NCBI GenBank assembly: GCA_945865295.1
Contig: CAMBDE010000020.1
Location: forward strand, 1-33,496
Source: Chitinophaga pinensis
GTDB taxonomy: Bacteria > Bacteroidota > Bacteroidia > Chitinophagales > Chitinophagaceae
Direction of reading: 5' to 3'
DNA length: 33,496 bases
The notes below the pieces were generated by a model, which was not told the DNA's origin, did not search any database, and saw nothing but the letters and a program-made list of their open reading frames with translations. Of the stretch, positions 1-7,966 are shown piece after piece (the first letter of the stretch is position 1; the number at the start of each line of letters is the position of its first letter). Position numbers and translations under genes: made by a program.

Positions 1-1107
1 TAATAATTCATAAAAAGCCAAACTATGCGCACAGTTCATGATACTCATATCCTCAAAACAAATTATACTTTCTGTTTTATTAATTACTTTTTGTACTTCT
101 TTTTGTGGGAGTAATTCATTTTTAATTTTTTCTACTTCTTCTAACACTGCCTGCTCGGCAACAGCCATGCTCACGCCTTTCACCAATTTACCTTCAATTA
201 CCAATAAGCCTGGATCTACCGTGCCAAAATGATAACAATCTATTGAGGAAAATAATTGTTTCACTTTAATCAATTGCTCATACAATCTTGCAGAAGCGCC
301 TCCACCTAATACTTCGGTAATCAAATCTGTCTCATGGTATCCTGCATCAAATCGGCCGCCCATATGCCATGTCATCATCAACATATCCATGGGCACATCT
401 GCATGCACTTCCAATGATCTCTTTTTTTCTTGTACCGGTTCTTGTGGCAAATTTCTATTGTACGCTTCGCCTGCAGGAATCGGGCCAAACCATTTCTCTG
501 CCAATACTTTTACTTGCTCAGTCGTTGTGTTTCCTGTCACCACTAGGATGGCATTATTGGGTCTATAAAATTTAAAAAAGAAATCTTTTACATCTTGTAT
601 TTTCGCATTTTCTACATGAGATAATTCAGCGCCAATGGTCATCCATCTATACGGATGATTGGTGTACGCTAGTGCGCGCATTTTGTGCCATGCATCTCCA
701 TAAGGTTTATTGATATAGTGTTCCTTAAATTCTTCGCAGACCACTTTTCTTTGCACTTCTAAACTCTTCTCGCTAAATGCAAGTGATAACATACGATCAC
801 TTTCTAGCCAAAAAGCAGTCTCTATATTTTCGGCTGGTATTTGACAATAATAATTGGTCAAGTCATTGGTGGTATAAGCATTGTTTTCGCCGCCGGCCCT
901 TTGTAAAGGTTCATCGTATACAGGAATATTGACGCTACCGCCAAACATCAAGTGCTCAAAAAGATGCGCGAACCCTGTTTGTGCAGGATTTTCATCCTTG
1001 GCACCAATATAATAAAGTACATTGACCACCGCCATTGGGGTACTCGTATCTTGGTGCACCAGCACCTTCAAGCCATTGGCTAATTGAAATTTTTCAAATT
1101 GTATCAT
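1..1107 (-). CDS. M16 family zinc metallopeptidase, C-terminus outside window
   Basis: The reverse strand reads open for 369 codons from an ATG at 1107 to the window edge, so only the N-terminal part is present. Family members cleave peptides with one zinc ion held by an inverted HxxEH motif. Here that motif is HLFEH at residues 48-52, in the usual context GFAHLFEHLMFGG. Candidates for the distal zinc-ligand glutamate are in VVCEEFKEH at residues 122-130, about 77 residues on as expected. Other family hallmarks are NNAYTTNDLTNYY (75-87) and YRPNNAILVVTGN in the middle. No signal peptide is obvious at this start, so a cytoplasmic location or a missed upstream start are both possible. It is divergent from mqnC. 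The family is clear; the exact subfamily and substrate are not. Confidence 0.9.
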   Translation of the reverse strand, partial: MIQFEKFQLANGLKVLVHQDTSTPMAVVNVLYYIGAKDENPAQTGFAHLFEHLMFGGSVNIPVYDEPLQRAGGENNAYTTNDLTNYYCQIPAENIETAFWLESDRMLSLAFSEKSLEVQRKVVCEEFKEHYINKPYGDAWHKMRALAYTNHPYRWMTIGAELSHVENAKIQDVKDFFFKFYRPNNAILVVTGNTTTEQVKVLAEKWFGPIPAGEAYNRNLPQEPVQEKKRSLEVHADVPMDMLMMTWHMGGRFDAGYHETDLITEVLGGGASARLYEQLIKVKQLFSSIDCYHFGTVDPGLLVIEGKLVKGVSMAVAEQAVLEEVEKIKNELLPQKEVQKVINKTESIICFEDMSIMNCAHSLAFYELL

Positions 1108-1142
1108 AAGGACCACAAAAATAAGCTTAAAACCTACAACCA

Positions 1143-1175
1143 TTTGACGTAAAGGTTGTTTAATTAGTAACTTCG
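1143..1175 (+). promoter_or_regulatory. Bacteroidota-type promoter of mqnC
   Basis: TTTG at 1143-1146 is followed after 21 nt by TAACTTCG at 1168-1175, which matches the TAnnTTTG -7 element at all but one position. Transcription would start near 1180, giving a leader of about 14 nt before the ATG at 1194. This supports the ATG over the upstream in-frame TTG at 1185. Confidence 0.5.
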
Positions 1176-1193
1176 CACCATTAATTGAAAACT

Positions 1194-2318
1194 ATGCAAT
1201 TAGAGCAACTTTATCAGAAAGCACTGAATTTTGAGTACTTAACTAAGGAAGAGGGTATGTTCCTTTTCGAAAATGCCCCATTGGCCGAATTAAGCTATGT
1301 GGCTGATACCCTAAGAAAGAAACAAGTACCGCATGGTAAAGTGACTTGGCAGATTGACCGCAATTTGAATACCACCAATGTATGTATCGCCAATTGCAAA
1401 TTTTGTAATTTTTACCGCATCCCAGGACATCCGGAATCTTATATCACCGATATGGCTACCTATAGAGTTAAGATCAAGGAAACCATTGCTTGGGGTGGAG
1501 ACCAATTATTATTACAAGGTGGACACCATCCAGAACTTGGATTGGATTTTTATGCCAACTTATTTAAACAAATTAAAGCTGAATTTCCAGATATCAAATT
1601 ACATACTCTAGGGCCCCCAGAGATTGCGCATATTGCTAAAATAGGTGGACATACCCATACCCATGTCTTAAAAACTTTACAAGAAGCTGGTATGAATTCC
1701 CTGCCAGGTGCAGGCGCAGAGATCTTAGTAGATAGAGTAAGAAAATTAGTGTCTAATGGAAAATGTGGTGCACAAGAATGGTTGGATGTGATGGCCGCAG
1801 CGCATCAATTGAATATCACTTCAAGTGCTACTATGATGTTTGGACACGTGGAGACATTAGAAGAAAGATTCATCCACTTAATTAAAATTAGAGAAGTGCA
1901 GGACATGAAACCAGCAGGAGCGAACGGATTTTTGGCCTTTATTCCTTGGACTTTCCAAGACGTAGATACTTTATTGACCAAAATTAGAGGGGTACATAAT
2001 TTAACCACGACCGAAGAGTATATTCGCATGATTGCGATCAGTCGTATTATGTTGCCTAATATCAAAAATATTCAAGCAAGCTGGTTAACCGTAGGAAAAG
2101 CCACCGCGCAGGTTTGTTTAGAAGCGGGTGCCAATGATTTTGGTAGCATTATGCTAGAAGAAAATGTGGTAAGTGCTGCCGGAGCCCCACATAGATTTAC
2201 TTATAAGAGTATACAAGAAGCCATCAAAGAAGCTGGATTTGAGCCTCAATTAAGGAACCAGCACTACGAATGGCGTGAATTACCTCAGGATATTCAAGAG
2301 CAGGTCATTGATTATTAG
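1194..2318 (+). CDS. mqnC: cyclic dehypoxanthinyl futalosine synthase (MqnC), radical SAM
   Basis: MqnC is the radical-SAM enzyme that cyclises dehypoxanthinyl futalosine in the futalosine route to menaquinone. The protein has 374 residues from the ATG at 1194; an in-frame TTG at 1185 would add three residues but lies at the predicted transcript start. The [4Fe-4S] ligands are C64, C68 and C71 in NVCIANCKFCNFYR, the C-x3-C-x2-C pattern with the FYR tail typical of MqnC. A glycine-rich stretch, LLLQGGHHPELGLDFY, and TLGPPEIAHIA follow, and ASWLTVGKATAQVCLEAGANDFGS is the usual C-terminal MqnC/MqnE block. It stands alone; other mqn genes are not in the window. MqnE is the nearest alternative, but the FCNFYR signature favours MqnC. 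Its presence implies menaquinone respiration. Confidence 0.93.
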   Translation: MQLEQLYQKALNFEYLTKEEGMFLFENAPLAELSYVADTLRKKQVPHGKVTWQIDRNLNTTNVCIANCKFCNFYRIPGHPESYITDMATYRVKIKETIAWGGDQLLLQGGHHPELGLDFYANLFKQIKAEFPDIKLHTLGPPEIAHIAKIGGHTHTHVLKTLQEAGMNSLPGAGAEILVDRVRKLVSNGKCGAQEWLDVMAAAHQLNITSSATMMFGHVETLEERFIHLIKIREVQDMKPAGANGFLAFIPWTFQDVDTLLTKIRGVHNLTTTEEYIRMIAISRIMLPNIKNIQASWLTVGKATAQVCLEAGANDFGSIMLEENVVSAAGAPHRFTYKSIQEAIKEAGFEPQLRNQHYEWRELPQDIQEQVIDY

Positions 2319-2351
2319 TAGCCAAAAAATAGCTGTTTCCCTGTAACTTTT

Positions 2352-2359
2352 TACCTTTG
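2352..2359 (+). promoter_or_regulatory. -7 element upstream of ECF sigma operon
   Basis: TACCTTTG fits TAnnTTTG exactly and lies 40 nt before the sigma-factor ATG. I see no clear TTG box at the usual distance, so it may need an activator or another sigma factor. Confidence 0.4.
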
Positions 2360-2398
2360 CCTACGTTTAACCTATCAAACAAGGATTAAACCAAAGAG

Positions 2399-2887
2399 AT
2401 GACGGATAAAGCGTACAATGATTGTGTAGATAATTTTGCCGACGGGGTTTACCGATTTATTGTAAAAAATATTCGACATACAGAAGATGCACAAGATATT
2501 GTCCAATCCGCATTTGAAAAATTATGGGTGAACAGGAAGCAGGTCCTTCCAGAAAAAGCAAAGTCTTATTTGTTTACGGTGGCTTATCATCAAATGATTG
2601 ACCATATTCGTAAATCCAATAAAATGCGTTTGTCAGAGGATACCAAAATCCCACAGCAACAGATTGTGCAAGAAGACGAAGAACTGAAGCAGGTATTGAT
2701 GCGCGCAATCAACGAATTAAATCCAATCCAAAAAAGCCTTGTTTTACTAAAAGATTATGAAGGGTATAGTTACCAAGAGATTGGAGAGATCATGCACTTA
2801 TCTGAGAGTCAAGTAAAAGTATATTTACATAGGGCTAGATTGATTTTAAAAACTAAATTATCCGCTTACGCACCAACAGCCTCTTAA
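2399..2887 (+). CDS. RNA polymerase ECF sigma-70 factor, Bacteroides type
   Basis: A 162-residue ECF sigma factor, which would direct RNA polymerase to a small regulon in response to an envelope or nutrient signal. Region 2 is visible at about residues 10-65 (TEDAQDIVQSAFEKLWVNR, then a helix ending AYHQMIDHIRKSN). Region 4 lies at about 105-155 (LNPIQKSLVLLKDYEGYSYQEIGEIM, then HLSESQVKVYLHRARLILK, the helix-turn-helix). There is no region 1.1 or 3, as expected for ECF. Its stop overlaps the next start in TAATG, so translation of the membrane partner is probably coupled. A -7 element at 2352 is upstream. The nearest relatives by eye are FecI-like sigma factors of Bacteroidota. Confidence 0.92.
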   Translation: MTDKAYNDCVDNFADGVYRFIVKNIRHTEDAQDIVQSAFEKLWVNRKQVLPEKAKSYLFTVAYHQMIDHIRKSNKMRLSEDTKIPQQQIVQEDEELKQVLMRAINELNPIQKSLVLLKDYEGYSYQEIGEIMHLSESQVKVYLHRARLILKTKLSAYAPTAS

Positions 2888-3816
2888 TGCAACTGAACGA
2901 ATCTACATATGAAACCATTTTCTTGTTGTACATCGACAAAGAGTTAAGCCCAAAAGAAAGCTTGGAGGTTGAGGCGTTTATTGCGGATAACCCAAGCTAT
3001 GCTTTAGAAATGGAGGCCTTACAAGCAACCGTACTTAGTTCAGTTAACATACAATATCCATTTAAGGAAAATTTAAAACAACAAGGTTGGAATGCAACAT
3101 ATTCAACTATTATAAAAGAAGATTTGCAGGCGATTCCAGGATTATCTACTTCATTTAAAAATGCTTTGAAAAAAGAAGTCGCTACAGAAGGTATTATTGT
3201 AAAGCCATTTGGATTCAATCAACAAAAATTCACTTTCGCTGCCATTGCTGCTTGTTTGATGGTTTTCTTGGGATACAAGCAATTGACAAAAACACCTGTA
3301 TCTAATTCAATTGCAGTAAATACAACCACCTTAGTAGTTCCTAATACAAATTCAACTAAAACCTCTGATGAAATTGCACTAAGCAATGCATCCCCAAAAA
3401 TATTTGCAAAAGCCGAAACGCTTGCAAAAACAAATCAACAAGTAATAACGAAATTGCAGTTAAGTAATTCTAGTAAAACTCAAGGCATCCATCTACTTCA
3501 AAAAGAATCTATTGCGATGGCTGAAACAGCTCCCACCAATAACAGCATAAATCAAACTGTGATTACGAAACTGCCAAGCAATTACAACAACCCAATAACC
3601 ATCAATGCTATTCCTCTTCCAATCAGTTCAGCTAATATAGATGCGGAACCAACAGAAGTCGAAAAAATATTAACAAGTTATGAAATCATCGATACAGAAG
3701 ACCCAGACAGAACTATTTTTATTGCTAATTTCGAAATTGACGGCAATAAATTAAGAGGACTTAAAAGAAAAGTAACCAGCTTATTCAAAAACAATAAATC
3801 GGAACGTAATAAATAA
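2887..3816 (+). CDS. probable membrane anti-sigma / sigma-partner protein
   Basis: The start ATG shares one base with the stop of the ECF sigma gene. The 309-residue protein has a helical N-terminal segment with an acidic, anti-sigma-like feel (LLYIDKELSPKESLEVEAFI), one hydrophobic segment at about residues 115-132 (FTFAAIAACLMVFLGY), and a long Ser/Thr/Asn-rich outer segment. Its C-terminus is basic (LRGLKRKVTSLFKNNKSERNK). The N-in, single-pass layout fits an anti-sigma factor that holds the upstream sigma at the membrane. I see no HxxxCxxC zinc anti-sigma motif, so the role rests on position and topology. Its low-complexity periplasmic half suggests a linker or cell-wall-spanning part. 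It probably forms an operon with 3840-4856, 23 nt downstream. Confidence 0.6.
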   Translation: MQLNESTYETIFLLYIDKELSPKESLEVEAFIADNPSYALEMEALQATVLSSVNIQYPFKENLKQQGWNATYSTIIKEDLQAIPGLSTSFKNALKKEVATEGIIVKPFGFNQQKFTFAAIAACLMVFLGYKQLTKTPVSNSIAVNTTTLVVPNTNSTKTSDEIALSNASPKIFAKAETLAKTNQQVITKLQLSNSSKTQGIHLLQKESIAMAETAPTNNSINQTVITKLPSNYNNPITINAIPLPISSANIDAEPTEVEKILTSYEIIDTEDPDRTIFIANFEIDGNKLRGLKRKVTSLFKNNKSERNK

Positions 3817-3839
3817 ACAAATAATTAAAGCAACTCAAT

Positions 3840-4856
3840 ATGATACAAAAATCTCTTTTTACTTTTTTATTATTAGGCATAGGCTTCATCGCTCAAGCGC
3901 AAACCATCACCGCATTAATCAATACAAAAAAAGACGCCATTAAAATTAGTTTGGATAATTTTAAGTTGAGTATAGATACCATTCGAACAGGCAGCGACAC
4001 AGTTTTAACTGATTCTGATACCTTAAAAATTGGGAGCATCCTTATTGTGAATAAAAAAGAAGCAGAAGCCCCTAATTTCAAAACAATCATAAAAATTGGC
4101 GACGCATCCTATGGCAGACCTAAAGATGGTGATTATGGATGGATAAAAGGAGATTTCAAAAAAACTAGAATCGAAATTAATAACACTCCTAAAAAACTAA
4201 AAAATACCGAAACCAATTGGTGGATTTTCGATCTTGGTTTTGCCAATTTTGTAGATAAGAGTCCAACGCTATACTGGCTTGCAGCAAATCCAAATGCTTT
4301 ACCTTATGGACCGGTGATGTCTCCTGAAAATTTTAGCTTAATCAATAAAAAATCAACCAATATAAATGTATGGGTAGTGACACAAAAAATAAATATATAC
4401 CAACATAAACTTAATTTAAAATATGGATTGGGTCTAGAAATGTTCAATTTTAGGTTTGATAAACCCATCAGCTTTAGAGAAGATATTACAAACAATGTAA
4501 AATATGATGTGGTCTCTTTTACAAAAAATAAATTATTGGTTAGATATTTAACTGTCCCAGTACAAATCAACTTTTCGCCCAACCCTACCAATAGAAAAGC
4601 TTTTTATGCAAGTATCGGTATGAGTGCAGGCTATTTATGGAATGCCAAAAACAAACAAATTAGTGGAGAGCGTGGTAAAGAAAAGTTTCGTGGCAACTTT
4701 AATTTAAATGATTGGCGTTTCGCCACCATTGGTGAACTTGGCTTAGGTGCTCTGCGTCTTTATGGTTCGTTTTCGAACAGTAATTTATTCAATAATAATC
4801 AAAGTTTTATAGACATGCAGCCTTTTGCAGTAGGATTGAGGTTTAGTAAATTTTAA
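3840..4856 (+). CDS. secreted outer-membrane beta-barrel protein, function unknown
   Basis: A 338-residue protein with a signal peptide at about 1-20 (SLFTFLLLGIGFIAQAQ). A repeated Asp/Thr segment (IDTIRTGSDTVLTDSDTLKIG) and a basic spacer are followed by alternating hydrophobic strands. These include WWIFDLGFANFVD, LNLKYGLGLEMFNFRF, LLVRYLTVPVQINFSP, FYASIGMSAGYLWNAK and a final strand MQPFAVGLRFSKF ending in F. That is the pattern of a small outer-membrane beta-barrel with a C-terminal aromatic insertion signal. It is the last gene of the sigma operon and ends at a strong hairpin terminator. It may be the envelope sensor or target of the sigma / anti-sigma pair, but that is inference. Confidence 0.65.
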   Translation: MIQKSLFTFLLLGIGFIAQAQTITALINTKKDAIKISLDNFKLSIDTIRTGSDTVLTDSDTLKIGSILIVNKKEAEAPNFKTIIKIGDASYGRPKDGDYGWIKGDFKKTRIEINNTPKKLKNTETNWWIFDLGFANFVDKSPTLYWLAANPNALPYGPVMSPENFSLINKKSTNINVWVVTQKINIYQHKLNLKYGLGLEMFNFRFDKPISFREDITNNVKYDVVSFTKNKLLVRYLTVPVQINFSPNPTNRKAFYASIGMSAGYLWNAKNKQISGERGKEKFRGNFNLNDWRFATIGELGLGALRLYGSFSNSNLFNNNQSFIDMQPFAVGLRFSKF

Positions 4857-4880
4857 AATAAACTTACAAAGCTTTAAAAT

Positions 4881-4912
4881 AAAAAATGCCCCAATTTCTT
4901 GGGGCATTTTTT
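4881..4912. terminator. bidirectional hairpin terminator
   Basis: A perfect 13-bp inverted repeat (arms 4881-4893 and 4900-4912) with a 6-nt loop. A GC core, TGCCCCA/TGGGGCA, is flanked by A6 and T6, so it can terminate transcription from either side. It sits between the convergent sigma operon and serS. Confidence 0.9.
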
Positions 4913-4931
4913 ATAATCATCAATTATTTAT

Positions 4932-6203
4932 TTATACCAATTGCTTTGCTCCAAAATAGGGTACCAACACTTCGGGTAGGTTTATGCCATTTTTAGTTTG
5001 ATAGTTCTCTACTATCGCTGCATAAATTCTTGGCAAAGCCAATGAGCTACCATTCAATGAATGCGCGAATTGCGTCTTCCCTTCCTGGTCTTTGAATCGG
5101 CACTTCATTCTGTAAGTTTGGTAATTGTTGAAATTAGACACACTACTTACTTCCAACCATTTTTCTTGTGCTGCACTATACACTTCAAAATCATAGGTAA
5201 TAGCAGCAGCAAAGCCCATATCACCACCGCATAATCTTAGAATACGATATTGCAATCCTAAACTGATTAATAAATTTTCGACATGCGCCACCATCTCATT
5301 CAATGTCTCATCACTTTTATCTGGATGCACAATTTGAATGATCTCTACTTTTTCAAATTGATGTACTCTATTCAATCCTCTCACTTCTTTACCAAAACTT
5401 CCTGCCTCTCTTCTGAAACAAGGAGAATAAGCCGTCATCTTAATTGGCAAATCTGTATCCTTTAAAATTGTGTCCCTATATACATTGGTAACAGGTACTT
5501 CGGCAGTTGGGATTAAATAAAAATCGTCTTCGGTCGCGTGGTACATCTGACCTTCTTTGTCTGGCAACTGTCCTGTAGCAAATGCAGAAGCTGCATTCAC
5601 CATATAAGGAGGAATGTATTCTGTATACCCTGCTGCAGTATTAAAATCTAAAAAGTATTGCGTGAGTGCTCTTTGAAATTTAGCGCCCTTGCCTATGTAT
5701 AAAGGGAAACCGCTTCCTGTAATTTTAGCACCAGTTTCAAAGTCTACTAAATTGTATTTTTTAATCAAGTCCCAATGCGCCATTGCACCTGCTGGTAAAA
5801 CCGGGGTGGTACCCGCTTCTTTCACCACTTCATTCTCTTCGGGTGTTTTTCCTTTTGGTACTAAAGCATGCGGTAGATTAGGTAATTGCACCACTAAATT
5901 TTGAAGCTGTTGTTCTACCTCTGTCATCTCTATTTTCAAAGGATCTAATGCCAATTTCCAAGCGCCTACATTTTGCTTCATCGCTTCTGCCTGTTCTTTC
6001 TCACCCTTCGCCATATGGTTGCCAATCTCTTTAGAAGCTGCATTCACTTTAGACTGTAATTCATCAAAACTAGCTTGCAAACGCTTTCTTTGGTCATCCA
6101 CAGCTATCACCTGGTCTACTAGATCAAGATTTGAAAAATGCTTAATGGCAAGTTTATCCTTCGCTAATTGGGTATGTTGTCTTAAATAGGTCACCTGTAA
6201 CAT
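4932..6203 (-). CDS. serS: seryl-tRNA synthetase
   Basis: SerRS charges tRNA-Ser in the cytoplasm. The N-terminal coiled-coil arm runs over about residues 25-110 (DDQRKRLQASFDELQSKVNAA). The class II core follows: motif 1 region around FPLYIGKGAKFQRALTQYFL, motif 2 TAYSPCFRREAGSFGKEVRG, and motif 3 LNGSSLALPRIYAAIVENYQ. I place the start at the ATG at 6203, giving 423 residues. An in-frame TTG at 6221 would add six residues but lies inside the -7 promoter element TATCTTTG (6226-6219), so it cannot be translated from that promoter. The gene is divergent from the small gene at 6288 and converges on the terminator at 4881-4912. Confidence 0.97.
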   Translation of the reverse strand: MLQVTYLRQHTQLAKDKLAIKHFSNLDLVDQVIAVDDQRKRLQASFDELQSKVNAASKEIGNHMAKGEKEQAEAMKQNVGAWKLALDPLKIEMTEVEQQLQNLVVQLPNLPHALVPKGKTPEENEVVKEAGTTPVLPAGAMAHWDLIKKYNLVDFETGAKITGSGFPLYIGKGAKFQRALTQYFLDFNTAAGYTEYIPPYMVNAASAFATGQLPDKEGQMYHATEDDFYLIPTAEVPVTNVYRDTILKDTDLPIKMTAYSPCFRREAGSFGKEVRGLNRVHQFEKVEIIQIVHPDKSDETLNEMVAHVENLLISLGLQYRILRLCGGDMGFAAAITYDFEVYSAAQEKWLEVSSVSNFNNYQTYRMKCRFKDQEGKTQFAHSLNGSSLALPRIYAAIVENYQTKNGINLPEVLVPYFGAKQLV

Positions 6204-6218
6204 ATCGAGAAATTTGAG

Positions 6219-6226
6219 CAAAGATA
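6219..6226 (-). promoter_or_regulatory. -7 element of serS
   Basis: The reverse strand reads TATCTTTG, an exact TAnnTTTG match, ending 15 nt before the serS ATG. It is paired back-to-back with TACCTTTG at 6259 for the divergent gene. A TTG lies only 15 nt upstream, shorter than usual, so the -33 box is uncertain. Confidence 0.5.
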
Positions 6227-6258
6227 ATCAAACCATCCTACCAAGTACAGATATCCCC

Positions 6259-6266
6259 TACCTTTG
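6259..6266 (+). promoter_or_regulatory. -7 element of the divergent small gene
   Basis: TACCTTTG matches TAnnTTTG and lies 21 nt before the ATG at 6288. It covers the alternative TTG start at 6264, which argues for the ATG. No clear -33 box. Confidence 0.45.
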
Positions 6267-6287
6267 CAACATAAATTGAACAAATCT

Positions 6288-6635
6288 ATGGCAACTATAG
6301 GGGACGATTTCCAAACCAGGTGGTGGGATTTAGAACGAAAATTGATGGACAAATTTGGTAAAAAGCCAGATCTAGAGTCGATTTTGTTTTTGATAGGCCT
6401 ACAAGAAACTGGTTTTATCCAAGAAAAAATTAGCAAAGAACAAAAGCAGGACTTGATGCATGTGGCTATTTGTAGCATTTTAATGTCAAGTGGTTTCTAT
6501 GTGATTGAAGGCAAGGATGGCGATGGTTGGCCCCATTTTAAACAACTCAAAAACCTGCCTGTGATGGACTTGATAGAACAGGAAGTTTTCCTAAAAGACC
6601 ATGTTTTACTTTATTTTGATAACAATCAGTTCTAG
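6288..6635 (+). CDS. conserved-looking small soluble protein, function unknown
   Basis: A 115-residue protein from the ATG at 6288 (MATIGDDFQTRWWDLE). It has no signal peptide or membrane segment. The sequence is mostly helical, with Trp and acidic residues at the N-terminus, a central block around LESILFLIGLQETGF, and LMHVAICSILMSSGFYVIEG. It ends with a short helix and strand, FLKDHVLLYFDNNQF. I do not recognise a named family or catalytic motif. It is divergent from serS and followed by a small T-rich hairpin and gcvH. It reads like a real, compact folded protein with the same codon style as its neighbours. Possible roles cannot be told from sequence alone. Confidence 0.7.
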   Translation: MATIGDDFQTRWWDLERKLMDKFGKKPDLESILFLIGLQETGFIQEKISKEQKQDLMHVAICSILMSSGFYVIEGKDGDGWPHFKQLKNLPVMDLIEQEVFLKDHVLLYFDNNQF

Positions 6636-6638
6636 TCC

Positions 6639-6659
6639 ATTGGTTTTTTACCAATTTTT
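6639..6659 (+). terminator. small hairpin terminator after 6288-6635
   Basis: ATTGGT (6639-6644) and ACCAAT (6650-6655) pair across a T5 loop and are followed by four T. The stem is only 6 bp. Its 5' arm also contains the TTG that serves as the likely -33 box of gcvH. Confidence 0.5.
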
Positions 6660-6670
6660 ATGAATATTTG
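6640..6670 (+). promoter_or_regulatory. probable gcvH promoter
   Basis: TTG at 6640-6642, then 20 nt, then AATATTTG at 6663-6670, one base from TAnnTTTG. The ATG is 20 nt further on. Confidence 0.45.
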
Positions 6671-6690
6671 CACTAATAAAAAAATAACCT

Positions 6691-7068
6691 ATGCAATTCC
6701 CAGCAGACTTACGTTACACAAAAGATCATGAGTGGATTAAATTAGAAGGCAATACCGCTACAATTGGTATCACAGACTTTGCGCAAGGCGAGTTGGGAGA
6801 TATTGTATACATAGACATCAATACTGTTGGAACTACTTTAGCTGCAGAAGCCGTATTTGGTACTGTAGAAGCGGTGAAGACAGTAAGTGATTTATTTTTA
6901 CCTATCGCTGGCACAGTCTTAGAGGTGAACCCAGCTTTATCAGCGCAACCAGAATTGGTGAATACCGATGCTTATGGAGATGGTTGGATGATTAAGATGA
7001 CAGTAAGCAATCCGGCAGATGTGGATGCCTTGCTTACGAGCGAAGCGTATGCGCAGTTGGTACACTAA
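6691..7068 (+). CDS. gcvH: glycine cleavage system H protein
   Basis: GcvH is the lipoyl carrier that shuttles the aminomethyl group between the P, T and L proteins during glycine breakdown to CO2, ammonia and methylene-THF. The 125-residue length is normal. The hallmark N-terminus [13 protein letters not shown], the [16 protein letters not shown] block and the lipoyl-lysine K63 in [11 protein letters not shown] are all present. The C-terminal GDGWMIKM block is also there. No other gcv gene is in the window. The next gene (VanZ-like) starts 10 nt after its stop, so they are probably co-transcribed. Confidence 0.97.
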   Translation: MQFPADLRYTKDHEWIKLEGNTATIGITDFAQGELGDIVYIDINTVGTTLAAEAVFGTVEAVKTVSDLFLPIAGTVLEVNPALSAQPELVNTDAYGDGWMIKMTVSNPADVDALLTSEAYAQLVH

Positions 7069-7078
7069 ACCAACCTTT

Positions 7079-7453
7079 ATGAAATACCTTATTTGGGTGA
7101 TTGCAGAAATAGCACTCGTATTTGTATTGCTAAGCCTTCCTGGCAGCAGCTTTACAGATCGAACTGGATGGTTGTATCTTTTACCAATTGATAAAATAGT
7201 GCATGTGATTTTATTTGGCTCATTGGCATTGTCCTTCTATTGTTTTTTTGATCACACCAGCATACAAGCCCTCAAGTCGGTCCGAGTTCAAGCCTGGGCT
7301 ATGATTTTCTGTATTGTTTATGGCATTGCGATGGAGTACTACCAAAAATGGTATGTGCCAAGCAGAGGATTCGAAGTAAAAGATATGATTGCAGATGCAG
7401 CCGGGGTATTATTTGCATTGCCCCTATATCAATTATGGAAAAAAAGACAATAA
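7079..7453 (+). CDS. VanZ-like family integral membrane protein
   Basis: A 124-residue protein from the ATG at 7079. The open frame extends upstream to 7019 inside gcvH, but those residues are polar and out of character, so I reject the longer start. Four hydrophobic segments are visible: LIWVIAEIALVFVLLSL, IVHVILFGSLALSFYCFF, AWAMIFCIVYGIAMEYYQ and MIADAAGVLFALPLYQLW. VanZ-like hallmarks are DKIVHVILFG (Asp and His at the start of TM2), the buried Glu in GIAMEYYQ, and the RGFEVKDMIADAAGV block. Members of this family are poorly characterised; VanZ itself gives low-level teicoplanin resistance. It lies between gcvH and a MarR regulator on the same strand. Confidence 0.85.
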   Translation: MKYLIWVIAEIALVFVLLSLPGSSFTDRTGWLYLLPIDKIVHVILFGSLALSFYCFFDHTSIQALKSVRVQAWAMIFCIVYGIAMEYYQKWYVPSRGFEVKDMIADAAGVLFALPLYQLWKKRQ

Positions 7454-7490
7454 TTTGTACTTTTAACTGAAACCTAATACCAATGCAACA

Positions 7491-7952
7491 ATGGGGATAG
7501 AACAAGATATACAACAACCTAATTTCAGAAATGAGTTTCAGAAAATGGGCATCAATCTCCTTTTCACAGCAAATTGGTTGAATGAACAAATTGGTAAAAT
7601 GCTTTCCGAAGAAGGTGTTACACAACAACAATACAATATCCTACGCATCTTAAGAGGCAGCGCTACACCATTGAGCACCCTTAAAATAAGAGAGCGCATG
7701 TTGGATAAAATGAGCGACACAAGTAGAATCGTTGATAGATTGATTGCAAAAGAATTGGTCGTAAAAAATACCTGCGAAAAAGATAAAAGATTGGTAGATA
7801 TCACCCTCTCTCCTAAAGGAATTAATTTGGTAGACCAATTGGATCAGTACAATGAGCGCATTGATGCATTATTAAAAGGGATCAATGAATCTGAAGCACA
7901 AATGATGAATCAGATCCTCGATAAAATCAGAGTCGATCCAAAAGAAATTTAG
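7491..7952 (+). CDS. MarR family winged-helix transcriptional regulator
   Basis: A 153-residue protein with the MarR layout: an N-terminal dimerisation helix (FTANWLNEQIGKML), the winged helix at about residues 40-105, and a C-terminal helix pair. The first HTH helix region is VTQQQYNILRILRGSATPLS and the recognition region is DKMSDTSRIVDRLIAKELV. The wing is the typical CEKDKRLVDITLSPKG (the KDKR-x(5)-LT-like signature). MarR proteins bind palindromic operators and release them on ligand binding or thiol oxidation. One cysteine, C91, sits just before the wing. The secreted GHL10 protein begins 14 nt downstream, so regulator and hydrolase likely form one transcript. Confidence 0.92.
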   Translation: MGIEQDIQQPNFRNEFQKMGINLLFTANWLNEQIGKMLSEEGVTQQQYNILRILRGSATPLSTLKIRERMLDKMSDTSRIVDRLIAKELVVKNTCEKDKRLVDITLSPKGINLVDQLDQYNERIDALLKGINESEAQMMNQILDKIRVDPKEI

Positions 7953-7966
7953 CATCAATTTTAGTT

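Noticed and set aside
38..575. Two short (+) open frames at the window start
   Set aside because: They are antisense to the M16 peptidase, whose frame is open throughout with family motifs.
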